From Candidatus Latescibacterota bacterium (GTDB lineage Bacteria > Krumholzibacteriota > Krumholzibacteriia > WVZY01), in the NCBI GenBank assembly GCA_011772205.1, contig WVZY01000026.1:23631-87630 (forward strand): a stretch of DNA of 64,000 nucleotides, written 5' to 3'. The notes under the pieces are model-generated. The model did no database searches, had not been told where the DNA came from, and was given only the letters and a program-made list of their open reading frames with translations. A program made the translations under genes and the position numbers. Shown piece after piece: positions 17,619 through 26,641 of the stretch (positions are counted from its first letter, which is position 1; each line of letters begins with the position of its first letter).

Positions 17619-18791
17619 ATGGAGAACACACAGGTTCTTATCTCTCATCCCTACGCACTTCTTGCCATAATGATGCTCGTTCCGGTTCTGTTTCTCAACT
17701 TGGAGCGGTGGACTCAATGGAAGCTGTTCGACTATTTCCCTCCGATTATATGGATATTTCTATTCCCAATTATGTTGAGTAGTATCCGGGTCATTCCAAC
17801 CGAATCCCCCACTTACGATACATTCAAAGCCTTCGGGGTGCCGATGTTCATTATTCTTATGCTGTTGGATGTAGACCTTCGGTCGACGATGAAGGTTGCT
17901 TTGCGCAGCTTGGGAGTCTTATTGATGGGAGCCATTGGCGTCGTGATAGGGGGAATGGTTGCTTTCTTCTTACTTAAAGGGCAGCTGGATCCCGAGGCTT
18001 GGAGAGGTTTCGGTGCTCTGGCAGGGAGCTGGATTGGAGGCACGGGGAATCTGGCCGCCGTTGCCGAAGCCGTGGAGACACCGCCTACCATGATTGGCAT
18101 TGTGGTGATCGCCGACACCTTCATTTTCATCCTGTATTTCCCGTTGCTTTTCGCGTGCAAGAGATGGGCGGAGCCGTTTGCAAGATTCACCAAAGTGAGC
18201 GAAGAAGAAGCACGCAAATTCGATGAAGCGGTAAACCAACTACAAGAAAAATCGAGTGAAATCCATTTCCCGGACGTGCTAGCGCTCTTTGGGATGGGAT
18301 TCCTGCTGATCTGGATCGTCGGATATATCGCCCAGTATTTACCAGCCAAGGAAGGGGTAGTCACTGCAAAAACTTGGCAGATTTTGATTCTGACGACGGT
18401 GGCTCTCGCTCTGTCTACAACCCGGCTTCGGAGGATCCACGGCACAAAAACGCTCTCGATGGCTCTCGTCTACGTTTATCTGTCCATGATCGGTGCCCAG
18501 GCGGACATCCGCCAGGCAACCACCGCTCCTTATTTCCTCTTAGCAGGAATCATCTGTATTGTTCTCCACATAGCGTTCTGTATTTTGGGCGCAAAGTTGT
18601 TCCGAGTGAATGTGCAAATGACTGCGATCGCAAGCATCGCAAATATCGGAGGTGCTGCTTCATCGCCGGTGGTAGCCGCTTATCACCGCAAAGAATTGGT
18701 GCCCGTTGCGATCCTTTTAGCGCTCGTAGGCTATGCTCTAGGCAACTATCTCGGGTTGCTCGCCGCCTACGGCTGCCGGTGGATGATGTGA
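17619..18791 (+). CDS. DUF819 family integral membrane protein
   Basis: A 390-residue polytopic membrane protein with about ten hydrophobic segments. The glycine-rich segment AGSWIGGTGNLAAVAEAV and the later IANIGGAASSPVVAAYH, placed as two inverted halves, are typical of the DUF819 (YjcL-like) family, which resembles transporter folds. Known members are predicted permeases with no settled substrate. The start ATG at 17619 has only a weak ribosome-binding site. The gene follows the decayed kinase array by 160 bp and is followed by a lipoprotein gene with its own likely promoter. Confidence 0.8.
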   Translation: MENTQVLISHPYALLAIMMLVPVLFLNLERWTQWKLFDYFPPIIWIFLFPIMLSSIRVIPTESPTYDTFKAFGVPMFIILMLLDVDLRSTMKVALRSLGVLLMGAIGVVIGGMVAFFLLKGQLDPEAWRGFGALAGSWIGGTGNLAAVAEAVETPPTMIGIVVIADTFIFILYFPLLFACKRWAEPFARFTKVSEEEARKFDEAVNQLQEKSSEIHFPDVLALFGMGFLLIWIVGYIAQYLPAKEGVVTAKTWQILILTTVALALSTTRLRRIHGTKTLSMALVYVYLSMIGAQADIRQATTAPYFLLAGIICIVLHIAFCILGAKLFRVNVQMTAIASIANIGGAASSPVVAAYHRKELVPVAILLALVGYALGNYLGLLAAYGCRWMM

Positions 18792-18888
18792 AAAGGTGTC
18801 CGGACAAAGCCTCTCGCTACCTGCCAAGCTGAAAAGGGTATCCAATTCAACTCGTTGCAGAACAATGAATCCGGGATATTACTAGTGC

Positions 18889-18917
18889 TTGACAGCCGCG
18901 GCGTCCTCATCTAGCCT
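18889..18917 (+). promoter_or_regulatory. Candidate sigma-70-type promoter for the OmpA-like lipoprotein
   Basis: TTGACA (18889-18894), a 17-bp spacer, then TAGCCT (18912-18917), about 75 bp upstream of the start at 18992. The -35 is perfect and the -10 is poor. Confidence 0.35.
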
Positions 18918-18991
18918 ATATCCGAGCTGATCATATAAAAGTGATTAAAGAGGTCCTATAATCGTTGGGATCTTTGAAAGGAGGGAGCATA

Positions 18992-19630
18992 ATGCGAATG
19001 CTCGGTGTGGTTTCCCTTGTGTTGATCTTGGGCGTTCTGACCATGGGCTGTTCCAACAAGAAGCTCATCGCCCAAAAAGATCAAAATATCGCTTCGTTGC
19101 AAGAAGAGGTCGAATCACTGGAGAACCAGCTAGCGACACAGCGTCAGATGAACGAAGATTTGGAACAGATGCTGAGTGAGTACAAAAAGAAAGAACAGGT
19201 GTGGATGGAGGAGAAAGAGGGGATGATGCAGATCACGCTGGACGGTTCTGCAACCTTCGCAACGGCAAGCGCGGAATTGAGCACAGAGGGCAAACGTATT
19301 ATCGACAGCATTTGGCAGGTGCTGGAAAGATATCCTGACCGCATGATTCTAATCGAAGGTCATGCTGACAGCAGGCCGATTGCACCAAGTTATCAATATA
19401 AATTCAAATCGAACTGGGAATTATCGTCGGCGCGTGCCCACTCGGTACTTCATTACGTGCGTGAGAAGTATGGGACAGATCCGTCAAAAATCATGGCCGT
19501 CGGATGTGGAGAGCATCAGCCGATTGCGGACAATATGACAGAAAAGGGGATGGCGACAAATCGGCGTGTGGTTATCACGGTCGCGCCGAAGGCGAGCAGG
19601 ACGAAAAAAGTAAAGGGACCAGAGGCATAA
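18992..19630 (+). CDS. OmpA/Pal-type peptidoglycan-associated lipoprotein
   Basis: A 212-residue protein. The N-terminal hydrophobic segment ends in LTMGC, an imperfect lipobox, suggesting a lipid-anchored protein of the outer membrane. Residues 22-75 are a coiled coil rich in Glu, Gln and Leu (QEEVESLENQLATQRQMNED). Residues 85-205 are an OmpA-like peptidoglycan-binding domain with FATASAELSTEGKRIID, IEGHADSRP, SSARAHSVLHYV and TNRRVVITVAP. It would tether the outer membrane to the cell wall. GAAAGGAGGG stands just before the chosen ATG; an upstream TTG in frame is rejected. Confidence 0.85.
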   Translation: MRMLGVVSLVLILGVLTMGCSNKKLIAQKDQNIASLQEEVESLENQLATQRQMNEDLEQMLSEYKKKEQVWMEEKEGMMQITLDGSATFATASAELSTEGKRIIDSIWQVLERYPDRMILIEGHADSRPIAPSYQYKFKSNWELSSARAHSVLHYVREKYGTDPSKIMAVGCGEHQPIADNMTEKGMATNRRVVITVAPKASRTKKVKGPEA

Positions 19631-19725
19631 CGAGGCGAGGTCCTTGTTGTAGAGCTGGCTCGGGAAAATGTAACAGGAGGTAGAATTCTCTAATAGAAAG
19701 CTTGCCGCTTGAAGGTCTTAGGAAC

Positions 19726-20010
19726 TCATTCTTCGGAATCCGGCGTTCCTCCGGAAGGATGCGGGCTTCGATATCTGCCGTTGAGATAGACGCTTATCTC
19801 CCATACGCCCGCATTGACGTCGTGCCGTAGTATGTAGATGCCCTCGTCATCTGCACGAGTCTTGAAATAGCGGTGGTTCGGATCCAGCCACCGGTCCAGT
19901 ATCTCAACTACTTCCAGCTCGCGCTTTCCCCAGGTAAATCGCCGCGGCTCCTCTTCACCACGGTAGCCGGCGTAGCATTCAACGCGAACCACGAAATAGT
20001 GCTCGGCCAT
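19726..20010 (-). CDS. Conserved-looking small hypothetical protein
   Basis: A 94-residue soluble protein, rich in aromatic and charged residues. I do not recognise the family. The N-terminal half reads HYFVVRVECYAGYRGEEEPR, then FTWGKRELEVVEILDRW, and the C-terminal half YFKTRADDEGIYILRHD and WEISVYLNG. The alternating beta-strand pattern suggests a compact beta-sheet protein. ATG at 20010 is chosen because GAGGTG precedes it by seven bases; a GTG nine bases upstream is less likely. It is convergent with the OmpA-like lipoprotein gene. Confidence 0.6.
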   Translation of the reverse strand: MAEHYFVVRVECYAGYRGEEEPRRFTWGKRELEVVEILDRWLDPNHRYFKTRADDEGIYILRHDVNAGVWEISVYLNGRYRSPHPSGGTPDSEE

Positions 20011-20302
20011 GTACGGCACCTCGATTGGTAGAATAAGAATAAGGAGGATCTTCTATCCTGCTCCCGATATTATCACTTATTTCCGTTTAATAAACAGCGT
20101 TTATCCTCTTCTGGTGGATGCTTTGTTTGAAGTGATATGCGCTTGGCGCTCTCCAACTGAGCCTAAGGACGTTTCTTATCCCAGGGGCTTGATGTCCTTG
20201 GGTGGCAATCCTGCAGCATGAACCCCTTTATAAAAACAAGAATTCACCGAAAGTGACTTATGGCAGGTGGCAAAAACGATTTTATCGTGGTATCCTAAAG
20301 AT

Positions 20303-21583
20303 ATGGAACTGACGGCTGAGACCAAATATCAACTCCTGTTACAGATCTCCCATAAGATCCGCGACACGTTGGACCTGGACGAGATACTGAACCATCTGCT
20401 GGACATGGTTCAGTCTGTTATAGACTATGATGCGGCCGGTATCTTCGTGCTCAACGAGGAGCTCGTACATCCGCCCTATGAACAGCCAAGAGACCTGATC
20501 GCCAGCGTTGTCTGGCGCGGCTTCGATCAACGGCCCCCGGGCGCTGATCCAATGCTGAGTTTGGGTAAAGGTATCATCGGTCATGTGATAAGAACCGGCG
20601 AAAGCGTTGTGATTACCGATGTTCGCCTTGATTCTCGCTACGTCGAAGGTCGCAAAGGGACGCTCTCGGAAATTACCGTACCTATTGTGCGGGGCGATCG
20701 GGCAACTGGTGCGCTGAATCTCGAAAGCGACAAAGCCGCAGCCTATAACGACAGAGACGTCGAAATTCTTCGTTTTTTCGCCGATGCGGCTGCTATCTCC
20801 ATTGAGAAAGCTATGCTTCACCGGCAAATCTTGGAGAAAGAACGGGTGGAGGAGCAGCTTAGCGTCGCGCAAGATGTGCAGTCCCGGCTGCTCCCTGATA
20901 AATCTCCAAATGTGCCAGGGTACGACATTGATGGAACCTGCATCTCGACATATGAAGTTGGTGGAGACTACTTCGATTACATCCGACTGCCAAACGACAG
21001 AATAGGCATCATAGTAGCGGATGTCTCCGGGAAAGGCATCCCTGCTGCGTTGATGATGGCAGCATTTCGAGCGCTTCTGCGCACTCAAGCCCGCAGCGAT
21101 GCAGGACCGGCACATATCGCCAATACGCTGAACCGGCTACTCCCGGATTTCACTGGAATGGAGGATTTTGTAACTTCTACTTACGGTGTTTTGAATCCCT
21201 TGGATGGCCGTTTTACATATGTTAATTGTGGCCACAATCCACCAATGCTTATTCGCGCCGACAGTAGCACGGAGAGCCTGAAGGTAGGTGGCCCTCTCTT
21301 GAGTATCCTTGAGGACGTGTCCTACGATGCCTTTGAGGTAACGCTCGCTCCGGGAGATATGTTGCTTCTTTATACTGATGGTGTTGTCGATGTTGCCGCC
21401 AAGGAGGGCGAGGAGTTTGGCGTCGAGAGATTGAAGGAGGTGGTATGCCGCTCTCTGGAATTACCGGTTAAGGAGATTATTGGTGAGATCGTACGGATAA
21501 CTCAAGATTTTTGTGGTTCAAAAAGTTATCATGATGACTTCACTCTGGTGCTCATCAGGCGAAAACAACTGACTGCCGCCTGA
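20303..21583 (+). CDS. GAF-domain SpoIIE/PP2C-type serine phosphatase
   Basis: A 426-residue cytoplasmic signalling protein. Residues 10-185 form a GAF domain (IRDTLDLDEILNHLLDMV at its start, GIIGHVIRTGESVVITDV in the middle). A short coiled linker with EEQLSVAQDVQSRLLPD leads into a SpoIIE-type PP2C phosphatase containing GGDYFDYIRL, IIVADVSGKGIPAALMM, YVNCGHNPPMLI, LLLYTDGVVDV and SYHDDFTLVLIR, so the metal-binding aspartates are present. Such enzymes dephosphorylate anti-sigma-factor antagonists; a STAS protein occurs at 35272 in this window but is not adjacent. The start ATG is uncertain: the frame opens 36 bp earlier at a GTG, and neither start has a strong ribosome-binding site. Confidence 0.85.
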   Translation: MELTAETKYQLLLQISHKIRDTLDLDEILNHLLDMVQSVIDYDAAGIFVLNEELVHPPYEQPRDLIASVVWRGFDQRPPGADPMLSLGKGIIGHVIRTGESVVITDVRLDSRYVEGRKGTLSEITVPIVRGDRATGALNLESDKAAAYNDRDVEILRFFADAAAISIEKAMLHRQILEKERVEEQLSVAQDVQSRLLPDKSPNVPGYDIDGTCISTYEVGGDYFDYIRLPNDRIGIIVADVSGKGIPAALMMAAFRALLRTQARSDAGPAHIANTLNRLLPDFTGMEDFVTSTYGVLNPLDGRFTYVNCGHNPPMLIRADSSTESLKVGGPLLSILEDVSYDAFEVTLAPGDMLLLYTDGVVDVAAKEGEEFGVERLKEVVCRSLELPVKEIIGEIVRITQDFCGSKSYHDDFTLVLIRRKQLTAA

Positions 21584-21595
21584 AGCAGTCAGTTG
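21566..21595. terminator. Strong hairpin with the phosphatase stop codon in its loop
   Basis: An 11-bp perfect stem (CAACTGACTGC/GCAGTCAGTTG) encloses an 8-base loop that holds the TGA stop of the SpoIIE-type gene. It is followed by CTTCCCC, without a long T run. It lies between convergent genes and probably ends transcription or protects the 3' end. Confidence 0.5.
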
Positions 21596-21672
21596 CTTCC
21601 CCATATTTCCTCCTTATTGCTTTTCTTGAAGAATGTATCAGTCTTCCCTCAAATCTCGACGCGTAAAGAACT

Positions 21673-24174
21673 CTACTGTTGAGTTCCGTGTTGTCCTGCT
21701 GGAGTCTTCGACGCCGCTCTCGTTTGCATTCTTTTCTTCCAGAGGCGATGAATTTGATAAACCACGCTTACCCAGAATAGAAAGAAGAATAGCAACGTCA
21801 ATTGCGCGGAAATATTCCAAAAGATGACGACCAAGCCAAATAATGCAAAGGGCATCATGTTGGATTGGGCATATCTCTTAATGATACTTTCATGCTTTTT
21901 AAGCCAGCCGGCAATTGTGTTCAATTTCTCGCCTGACCACCGAGCAATTCTCATCAGTCGTTTTCTATTCAGGTAAATGAATAATATGATCAATGCGCTG
22001 CTAATCCACTTGAGCAGGCTGATAATCCACAAGCGCGTATATATGACGCTAAAAGTGAGTGGATCATCCGTTTTTATGATAGTCTTTGCAAATCGATAAA
22101 CCTGACCACTTGTCGGCACACGGATTTGAATGGGTAAGACGCCGGTCGAAACCGCTCCGCCAGAGATTGGCGCTTGGGGAACTTCATTACTGGAAAGTCC
22201 CTCCAAGCGGCCGCTGAATTCGAGCTCGGCGTCGACTTGGCTGGCTATCTGATCTTCTTCCATTGGAACATTTCTGAAGTAGCTCCTGTAATCCTTTCCT
22301 TTGTAGATCTTTTGCATCTCGGCTCGGCTTTTCTCGTCGCCTAACTGACTGAATTCCTTCATGGCATCTTCGTCATATTGTCTGCGAGCTCCAGCGAAAA
22401 TGTTCAGTCCTCGTATGATTTCCTCTTTTTCGAGTGTGCTTCTAAAATAGACATAAGAGTAGTCATTGGGAAGGTAAACGGACCAGATAAGCTGGCTGGT
22501 CAACAAGTCAGCGGCCGGGAGTGCGGATACTTGTGAGCCAAACGGCGAGAATCTGTTTTGGACCGTGCAGTAAATGACTTCTACGGGAAACGTATCCAGT
22601 CGGTTGTCCACGGAGCGAGAGCGGATGAGCGGTACGAGTAGTTTCCCCTGTCCATTCATGGATGACTCAACAGGTTGGTTGCCCACAAATACGCTCCACA
22701 CATCCGCATTCTCGGGAAGTTGAATTTCCAGAAATTGCTTGGCGCTGTTTCTTATCTGATACACCAAGCGGTTAACAATTTTGCCATCCTCTGTAAATAG
22801 TGTCACAACACTCGCGAAGTTTATAGACGCAACGGGCACGCCGATTTTTTCATGCTTTTGGATGTCGAATACGAGGCTATATGGATGTTTTAAATATTTG
22901 AATCCCATGATGAGCGGTCTGGCGGACTTATTGACGAGAGGTTGGGGTAGTTTTTGGACCACGACTTTTTCCAATCCCTCGCTTTCCCTTACGATTACTT
23001 CCGCGCTCGTGGCAAGCTCGATCCCGATAAATCCAGTTTCTCGAACGGTGCCCAGTGTTTTGATGCCGAAAAACGCATTCGATAACCCGGATTCAGAAAA
23101 CGCCGTTTCCGTGGTCACGCGTACTGTGGCGGCTCCCTTTTTCCCATAAGTGAAGGGAATGAGGAGTAAGCGCTGGTTCCCTTTAGTGGCTTCCTGCCAC
23201 TCTCCGACACCCTCGCCCGATACGGCGAGCACATTCACATTTTCCGGAATTACCAGTTGAACAGCGTCGACTTCGCTGTGAAGAATCGTGTAATTGATAT
23301 CTGAACTGGTTTTGAGCGCATCATCTTGAATGGAGATAAGATGATGAACTTCACTATAGAGCTTGGGGGGGACTTTTTCAGCAACCGCGACTTTTTTCCT
23401 CCAGCGGACACTAACGTAGGTTCCTTGGCCAATCACAGCAGAAACAACGGTTGTGTTTCCTCTTGGACTTGTCAGCACCTGCTGTGCCTGGGGGATCTCC
23501 ACGTCGATGTTCTTTAGCGGCAATTCGAGCTTCAAAAGCGTGATTGGGGTTTGCCGTATGGCCAGGTCAATCTTGTGCGGGCCTTTTTCTAGCGACGATT
23601 TCAGAGTGTACGAGGCGGTTACGACGAATTCACCTGGCTTGGGGAGCACGACGTGGTGATAACCGTTTTCGCAAATTACCAAGGCTTGCTCGCCGTCGAC
23701 CTTCATGTCAGCGAGGGCTATGCTCTGAGGTAAAATCGGCACTTTTACATAGGCGTCTTTCTTCAGGACATGCACGTTGAAAACGGCTGTAAACGCAGTA
23801 CTGTTCTCTTGCATCTTTCCCGCGTAGATCGCCTTTGTTATCAAGTGATCAAATGGAGGCGTCACGTCCGGGTACACAGGTGTTTTCATCTGGGCAACTA
23901 GTTTCTTGAACTCCGTACGAGTTAGCACCACATTGCCATTCATCATGGTATGAGGTGGCGTCGTCCGAGTCCCTGTCTGAGCCAACAGCTTCTGGAACGT
24001 CTCCAGGGAAATGACGATCTGATCCTCATCGAGGTTCAACAATTTCTTGAACTCGTTCCAGGGAACGGTCAACTTGCCTTCATCATCAGGATTGTCCTGT
24101 GGCTGGGCGACGGTGAACAATGCAGTAGTTGCTAGAAGCACAATCATGGTCGCACTCAATAAAATCCGTTTCAT
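21673..24174 (-). CDS. Large exported, C-terminally membrane-anchored protein of unknown function
   Basis: An 833-residue protein that I do not recognise. A signal peptide (MKRILLSATMIVLLATTALF) is followed by a charged segment that repeats the pattern VPWNEFKKLLNLDE, ISLETFQKLLAQ and VLTRTEFKKLVAQM, three similar helices. The long middle is beta-rich, with QNVDV- and VGEW-type strands as in repeated Ig-like sheets. Near the C-terminus three hydrophobic segments, about residues 714-734 and 772-805, would anchor it in a membrane, with a basic cytoplasmic tail. GAGGAGG lies eight bases before the ATG. It is convergent with the SpoIIE-type phosphatase. It most likely faces the periplasm. Confidence 0.7.
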   Translation of the reverse strand: MKRILLSATMIVLLATTALFTVAQPQDNPDDEGKLTVPWNEFKKLLNLDEDQIVISLETFQKLLAQTGTRTTPPHTMMNGNVVLTRTEFKKLVAQMKTPVYPDVTPPFDHLITKAIYAGKMQENSTAFTAVFNVHVLKKDAYVKVPILPQSIALADMKVDGEQALVICENGYHHVVLPKPGEFVVTASYTLKSSLEKGPHKIDLAIRQTPITLLKLELPLKNIDVEIPQAQQVLTSPRGNTTVVSAVIGQGTYVSVRWRKKVAVAEKVPPKLYSEVHHLISIQDDALKTSSDINYTILHSEVDAVQLVIPENVNVLAVSGEGVGEWQEATKGNQRLLLIPFTYGKKGAATVRVTTETAFSESGLSNAFFGIKTLGTVRETGFIGIELATSAEVIVRESEGLEKVVVQKLPQPLVNKSARPLIMGFKYLKHPYSLVFDIQKHEKIGVPVASINFASVVTLFTEDGKIVNRLVYQIRNSAKQFLEIQLPENADVWSVFVGNQPVESSMNGQGKLLVPLIRSRSVDNRLDTFPVEVIYCTVQNRFSPFGSQVSALPAADLLTSQLIWSVYLPNDYSYVYFRSTLEKEEIIRGLNIFAGARRQYDEDAMKEFSQLGDEKSRAEMQKIYKGKDYRSYFRNVPMEEDQIASQVDAELEFSGRLEGLSSNEVPQAPISGGAVSTGVLPIQIRVPTSGQVYRFAKTIIKTDDPLTFSVIYTRLWIISLLKWISSALIILFIYLNRKRLMRIARWSGEKLNTIAGWLKKHESIIKRYAQSNMMPFALFGLVVIFWNISAQLTLLFFFLFWVSVVYQIHRLWKKRMQTRAASKTPAGQHGTQQ

Positions 24175-24917
24175 AGCGTCGGCCTCCTCTGCTGGCTGCT
24201 TACATCACGTCGGTTAATCGAAATAGATGTCTCGCACGCTGGTCCCAGCTAAGATGTATGAAAATGTAATTCGCTTTTTGTGCTTTGGGGTTGAGCACCG
24301 CATGCGCCTGAGTTGTCGTTTGATCTCCGATTCGCCTGGCGCACTTGCAAGTATCATCCCAATATGATGCATTTCTTGCCCTCGATCACAGGCGTGGAGA
24401 GCTGCGAATTTGCTGGGGCTCCCCTGCTTTTGAGATAGAATAGGATTGAAACAGGTGTCATAAGCCACTATTGGGTATCTCAATCCCTCATAAGACATCA
24501 CTGGGAACCACCGTCCTTGTCCGAAAAAGTTATACAGCAGCTTCACCTGGTGAGTTCCGTCTCGCCATTGCTGGTGGGGTTTCAAATAAGCTCTTCTGTT
24601 CCTGCGGTGGAGGAGCTTTGTTGGAATGCCGCGTGATGGGGATTATTCACCTGTGCCCGCTTCGCTCGGCTTCCCGCCTGCGGCGGGCGATCCTCCCTCG
24701 CTCCGCTAGGTAATCGATGGAAATTGCATGCAGCAGGACAACGTCTCCAGTATGAGCATTTAGCGCTCGCATAAAAGGTGGATAGATGGAGAGCATCTCT
24801 TCTTCGTTTACTCTACAAGCAAAGTTTTGCTTAAACAAAGCCGTTATGGTAAACTCGTGGCGAGCAATTGCTGCTAAGTGGATGGGCTTTGATATCTTTA
24901 CCCAGAGAGACCTTGAC
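24175..24917. other. Gene-poor interval with possible decayed minus-strand coding sequence
   Basis: No convincing intact gene in 743 bp. On the minus strand, 24720-24910 translates to a protein-like stretch (KISKPIHLAAIARHEFTITA, then VNEEEMLSIYPPFMRALNAH) and 24214-24585 is another open frame; they are separated by a dispersed repeat at 24632-24706. They may be parts of one broken gene, but I cannot assign a family. Confidence 0.35.
24632..24706. repeat. Dispersed repeat, related copy at 32505-32579
   Basis: Matches 68 of 75 positions with 32505-32579 without gaps, in the same orientation. Both contain a small hairpin CCCGCC-TGC-GGCGGG (24673-24687 here) and then GATCCTCCCTCGCTCCGC. It is non-coding and sits between two stretches of possible broken coding sequence. 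Confidence 0.7.
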
Positions 24918-26195
24918 GTGAAAGTCCTTCTAATTTCTGCCAACACAGAGCGTATCAACATGCTTACCGTGCCGTGGGGATTGGCATGCGTGGCCGGGGC
25001 AACTCAGAGCGCAGGCCATGAAGTGTCCTTCTTGGATCTCCTCACAGAAGAAGATCCCCACGCCGCCATATCGAGAGCCATTTCGGGTGTGGCTCCTGAT
25101 GTGATCGGTATTTCCGTGAGAAATATCGACGATCAGAACAGGGAGCGCCCTGCGTTCTTCTTGGAAACAGTCAAGCAAACCGTAGCTGAATGTCGCCGGT
25201 TGACCAAAGCGCCTATCGTTCTGGGAGGAGCTGGCTACAGCATTTTTCCAGATAGCGCTTTGGATTACCTGGGCGCGGATATGGGCATTCAAGGAGAAGG
25301 GGAAACGGCCTTTCTCGAATTGCTGGAGCGAATGGAGCAGGGCGCCGATCTGTCGGGATTGCCTGGCTTGTATCTGCGGGGTCGTGGTCTCCAGGGCAAT
25401 AGGAGGTTTATTGAGAGGCTGGATACGATGCCCTTTCCAGAGGGCAGCATGCTGTCGCCTTACCAGGCGGCGGACCCGGAGCTGTGGCTACCCGTTCAGA
25501 CGAGGCGTGGATGTTTCATGAAGTGCAGCTACTGCTCCACGGTGACCATCGAAGGCCAGGAGCTGCGGCAGCGTTCGCCCGAGCTGGTCGTCGGATGTGT
25601 CTCCCGGTACGTCGACGCAGGCTTTCGTCGAATCTTTTTCGTAGACAACAACTTCAACATTCCTAAATCCTATGCCCTTGAGGTCAGTCGAAGTATAGCC
25701 AATAGGGACCTGGATTTTATCTGGCGATGCATCTTGCATCCCTCGCACGTAGATGAAGAGCTTATCCGTGCCATGGCCAGTGCGGGATGCAGGGAGGTTA
25801 GCCTTGGTTTTGAAAGTGGTTGCGAGCAGATCTTGAAGAATATGAACAAAAAGTTTTCTGTGGAAGATATTCGACGAAGTGCCTGGCTGCTGGCCAGGTA
25901 CGGCATGCGGCGGATGGGCTTCTTGCTCTTGGGGGGCCCGGGTGAGACGAAAGAGTCGGTCGAGGAAAGCCTCGCGTTTGCCGATTCGCTTGGACTGGAA
26001 GCGGTAAGAGTAACTGCGGGCATCCGAGTTTATCCCCATACCCAGTTGGCGAACATTGCCGTCGAAGAAGGCGTTGTTGCTCCGGAGGATGACCTTCTTT
26101 TCCCCCGCTTCTACCTGGCCAAGGGGCTCGAAAACTGGCTTGAAGAGATCCTGGCAAAGTGGAAGGCAGATCGGCCTCACTGGATCATTGGGTAG
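24918..26195 (+). CDS. B12-binding radical SAM protein
   Basis: About 425 residues. The N-terminal 130 residues are a cobalamin-binding-type Rossmann domain (KVLLISANTERINML, WGLACVAGATQSAGHEVSFLD, VIGISVRNIDDQN). The radical SAM domain follows with TRRGCFMKCSYCST, a C-x3-C-x2-C iron-sulfur site, and later GFESGCEQILKNMNKKFSVE and LLLGGPGETKESVEES, typical of the class that includes P-methylases, hopanoid and BchE-like enzymes. The substrate cannot be inferred. GTG at 24918 is chosen because homologues begin at KVLL; the frame is open to 24786 and other starts are possible, none with a strong ribosome-binding site. Confidence 0.85.
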   Translation: MKVLLISANTERINMLTVPWGLACVAGATQSAGHEVSFLDLLTEEDPHAAISRAISGVAPDVIGISVRNIDDQNRERPAFFLETVKQTVAECRRLTKAPIVLGGAGYSIFPDSALDYLGADMGIQGEGETAFLELLERMEQGADLSGLPGLYLRGRGLQGNRRFIERLDTMPFPEGSMLSPYQAADPELWLPVQTRRGCFMKCSYCSTVTIEGQELRQRSPELVVGCVSRYVDAGFRRIFFVDNNFNIPKSYALEVSRSIANRDLDFIWRCILHPSHVDEELIRAMASAGCREVSLGFESGCEQILKNMNKKFSVEDIRRSAWLLARYGMRRMGFLLLGGPGETKESVEESLAFADSLGLEAVRVTAGIRVYPHTQLANIAVEEGVVAPEDDLLFPRFYLAKGLENWLEEILAKWKADRPHWIIG

Positions 26196-26243
26196 ATTGT
26201 GAACCGCTCTGGGTCAGTAGCATGAAGGCAGCATCGATAGCTT

Positions 26244-26531
26244 TCAAATTCCTTCAACAACAATCATATTTGTAAGAGCGGTACGTTGACGTAGCGCTTT
26301 TGGCGCTTTGTATTCCTCGGATGCCCACCATTTCTTCGCTTGTTCCAAGCTCTCGAATTCGAGTATCACCACTCGTTTTGGAATCCATTCGCCCTCGAGC
26401 TTTTCCGCTCTCCCGCCTCGAGTCAAGTATTTTCCGCCATAGGCCGAGATTGTCGGCGGTACGACCTTTTTATACTCTTCGTAGGTCGTCGGATCTGTAA
26501 TCTCCACATCGGCGATCAAGTATGCTGCCAA
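26244..26531 (-). CDS. DUF1330 family protein
   Basis: A 95-residue protein of the dimeric alpha-beta barrel type. AAYLIADVEITDPTTYEEYK, then PPTISAYGGKYLTRGG, VVILEFESLEQAKKWWASEE and Y-x-x-x-x-x-x-R are the family pattern. Members are small cytoplasmic proteins of unknown reaction, thought to bind small ligands like related monooxygenases. The start is TTG at 26531, with AGGGGG upstream; the length then equals the usual 95-100 residues. It is 110 bp upstream of the S9 peptidase stop codon. Confidence 0.8.
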   Translation of the reverse strand: MAAYLIADVEITDPTTYEEYKKVVPPTISAYGGKYLTRGGRAEKLEGEWIPKRVVILEFESLEQAKKWWASEEYKAPKALRQRTALTNMIVVEGI

Positions 26532-26641
26532 TGTTTCACCCCCTGTGTTGGCTGTCCTCCAGCACTTGAGTCCGTCTTGCAATAAGTAAACTGAGAACTT
26601 CGGCTAGTAAGCTGCAACGGAGTTTGAATCTCCCTCCCTGT

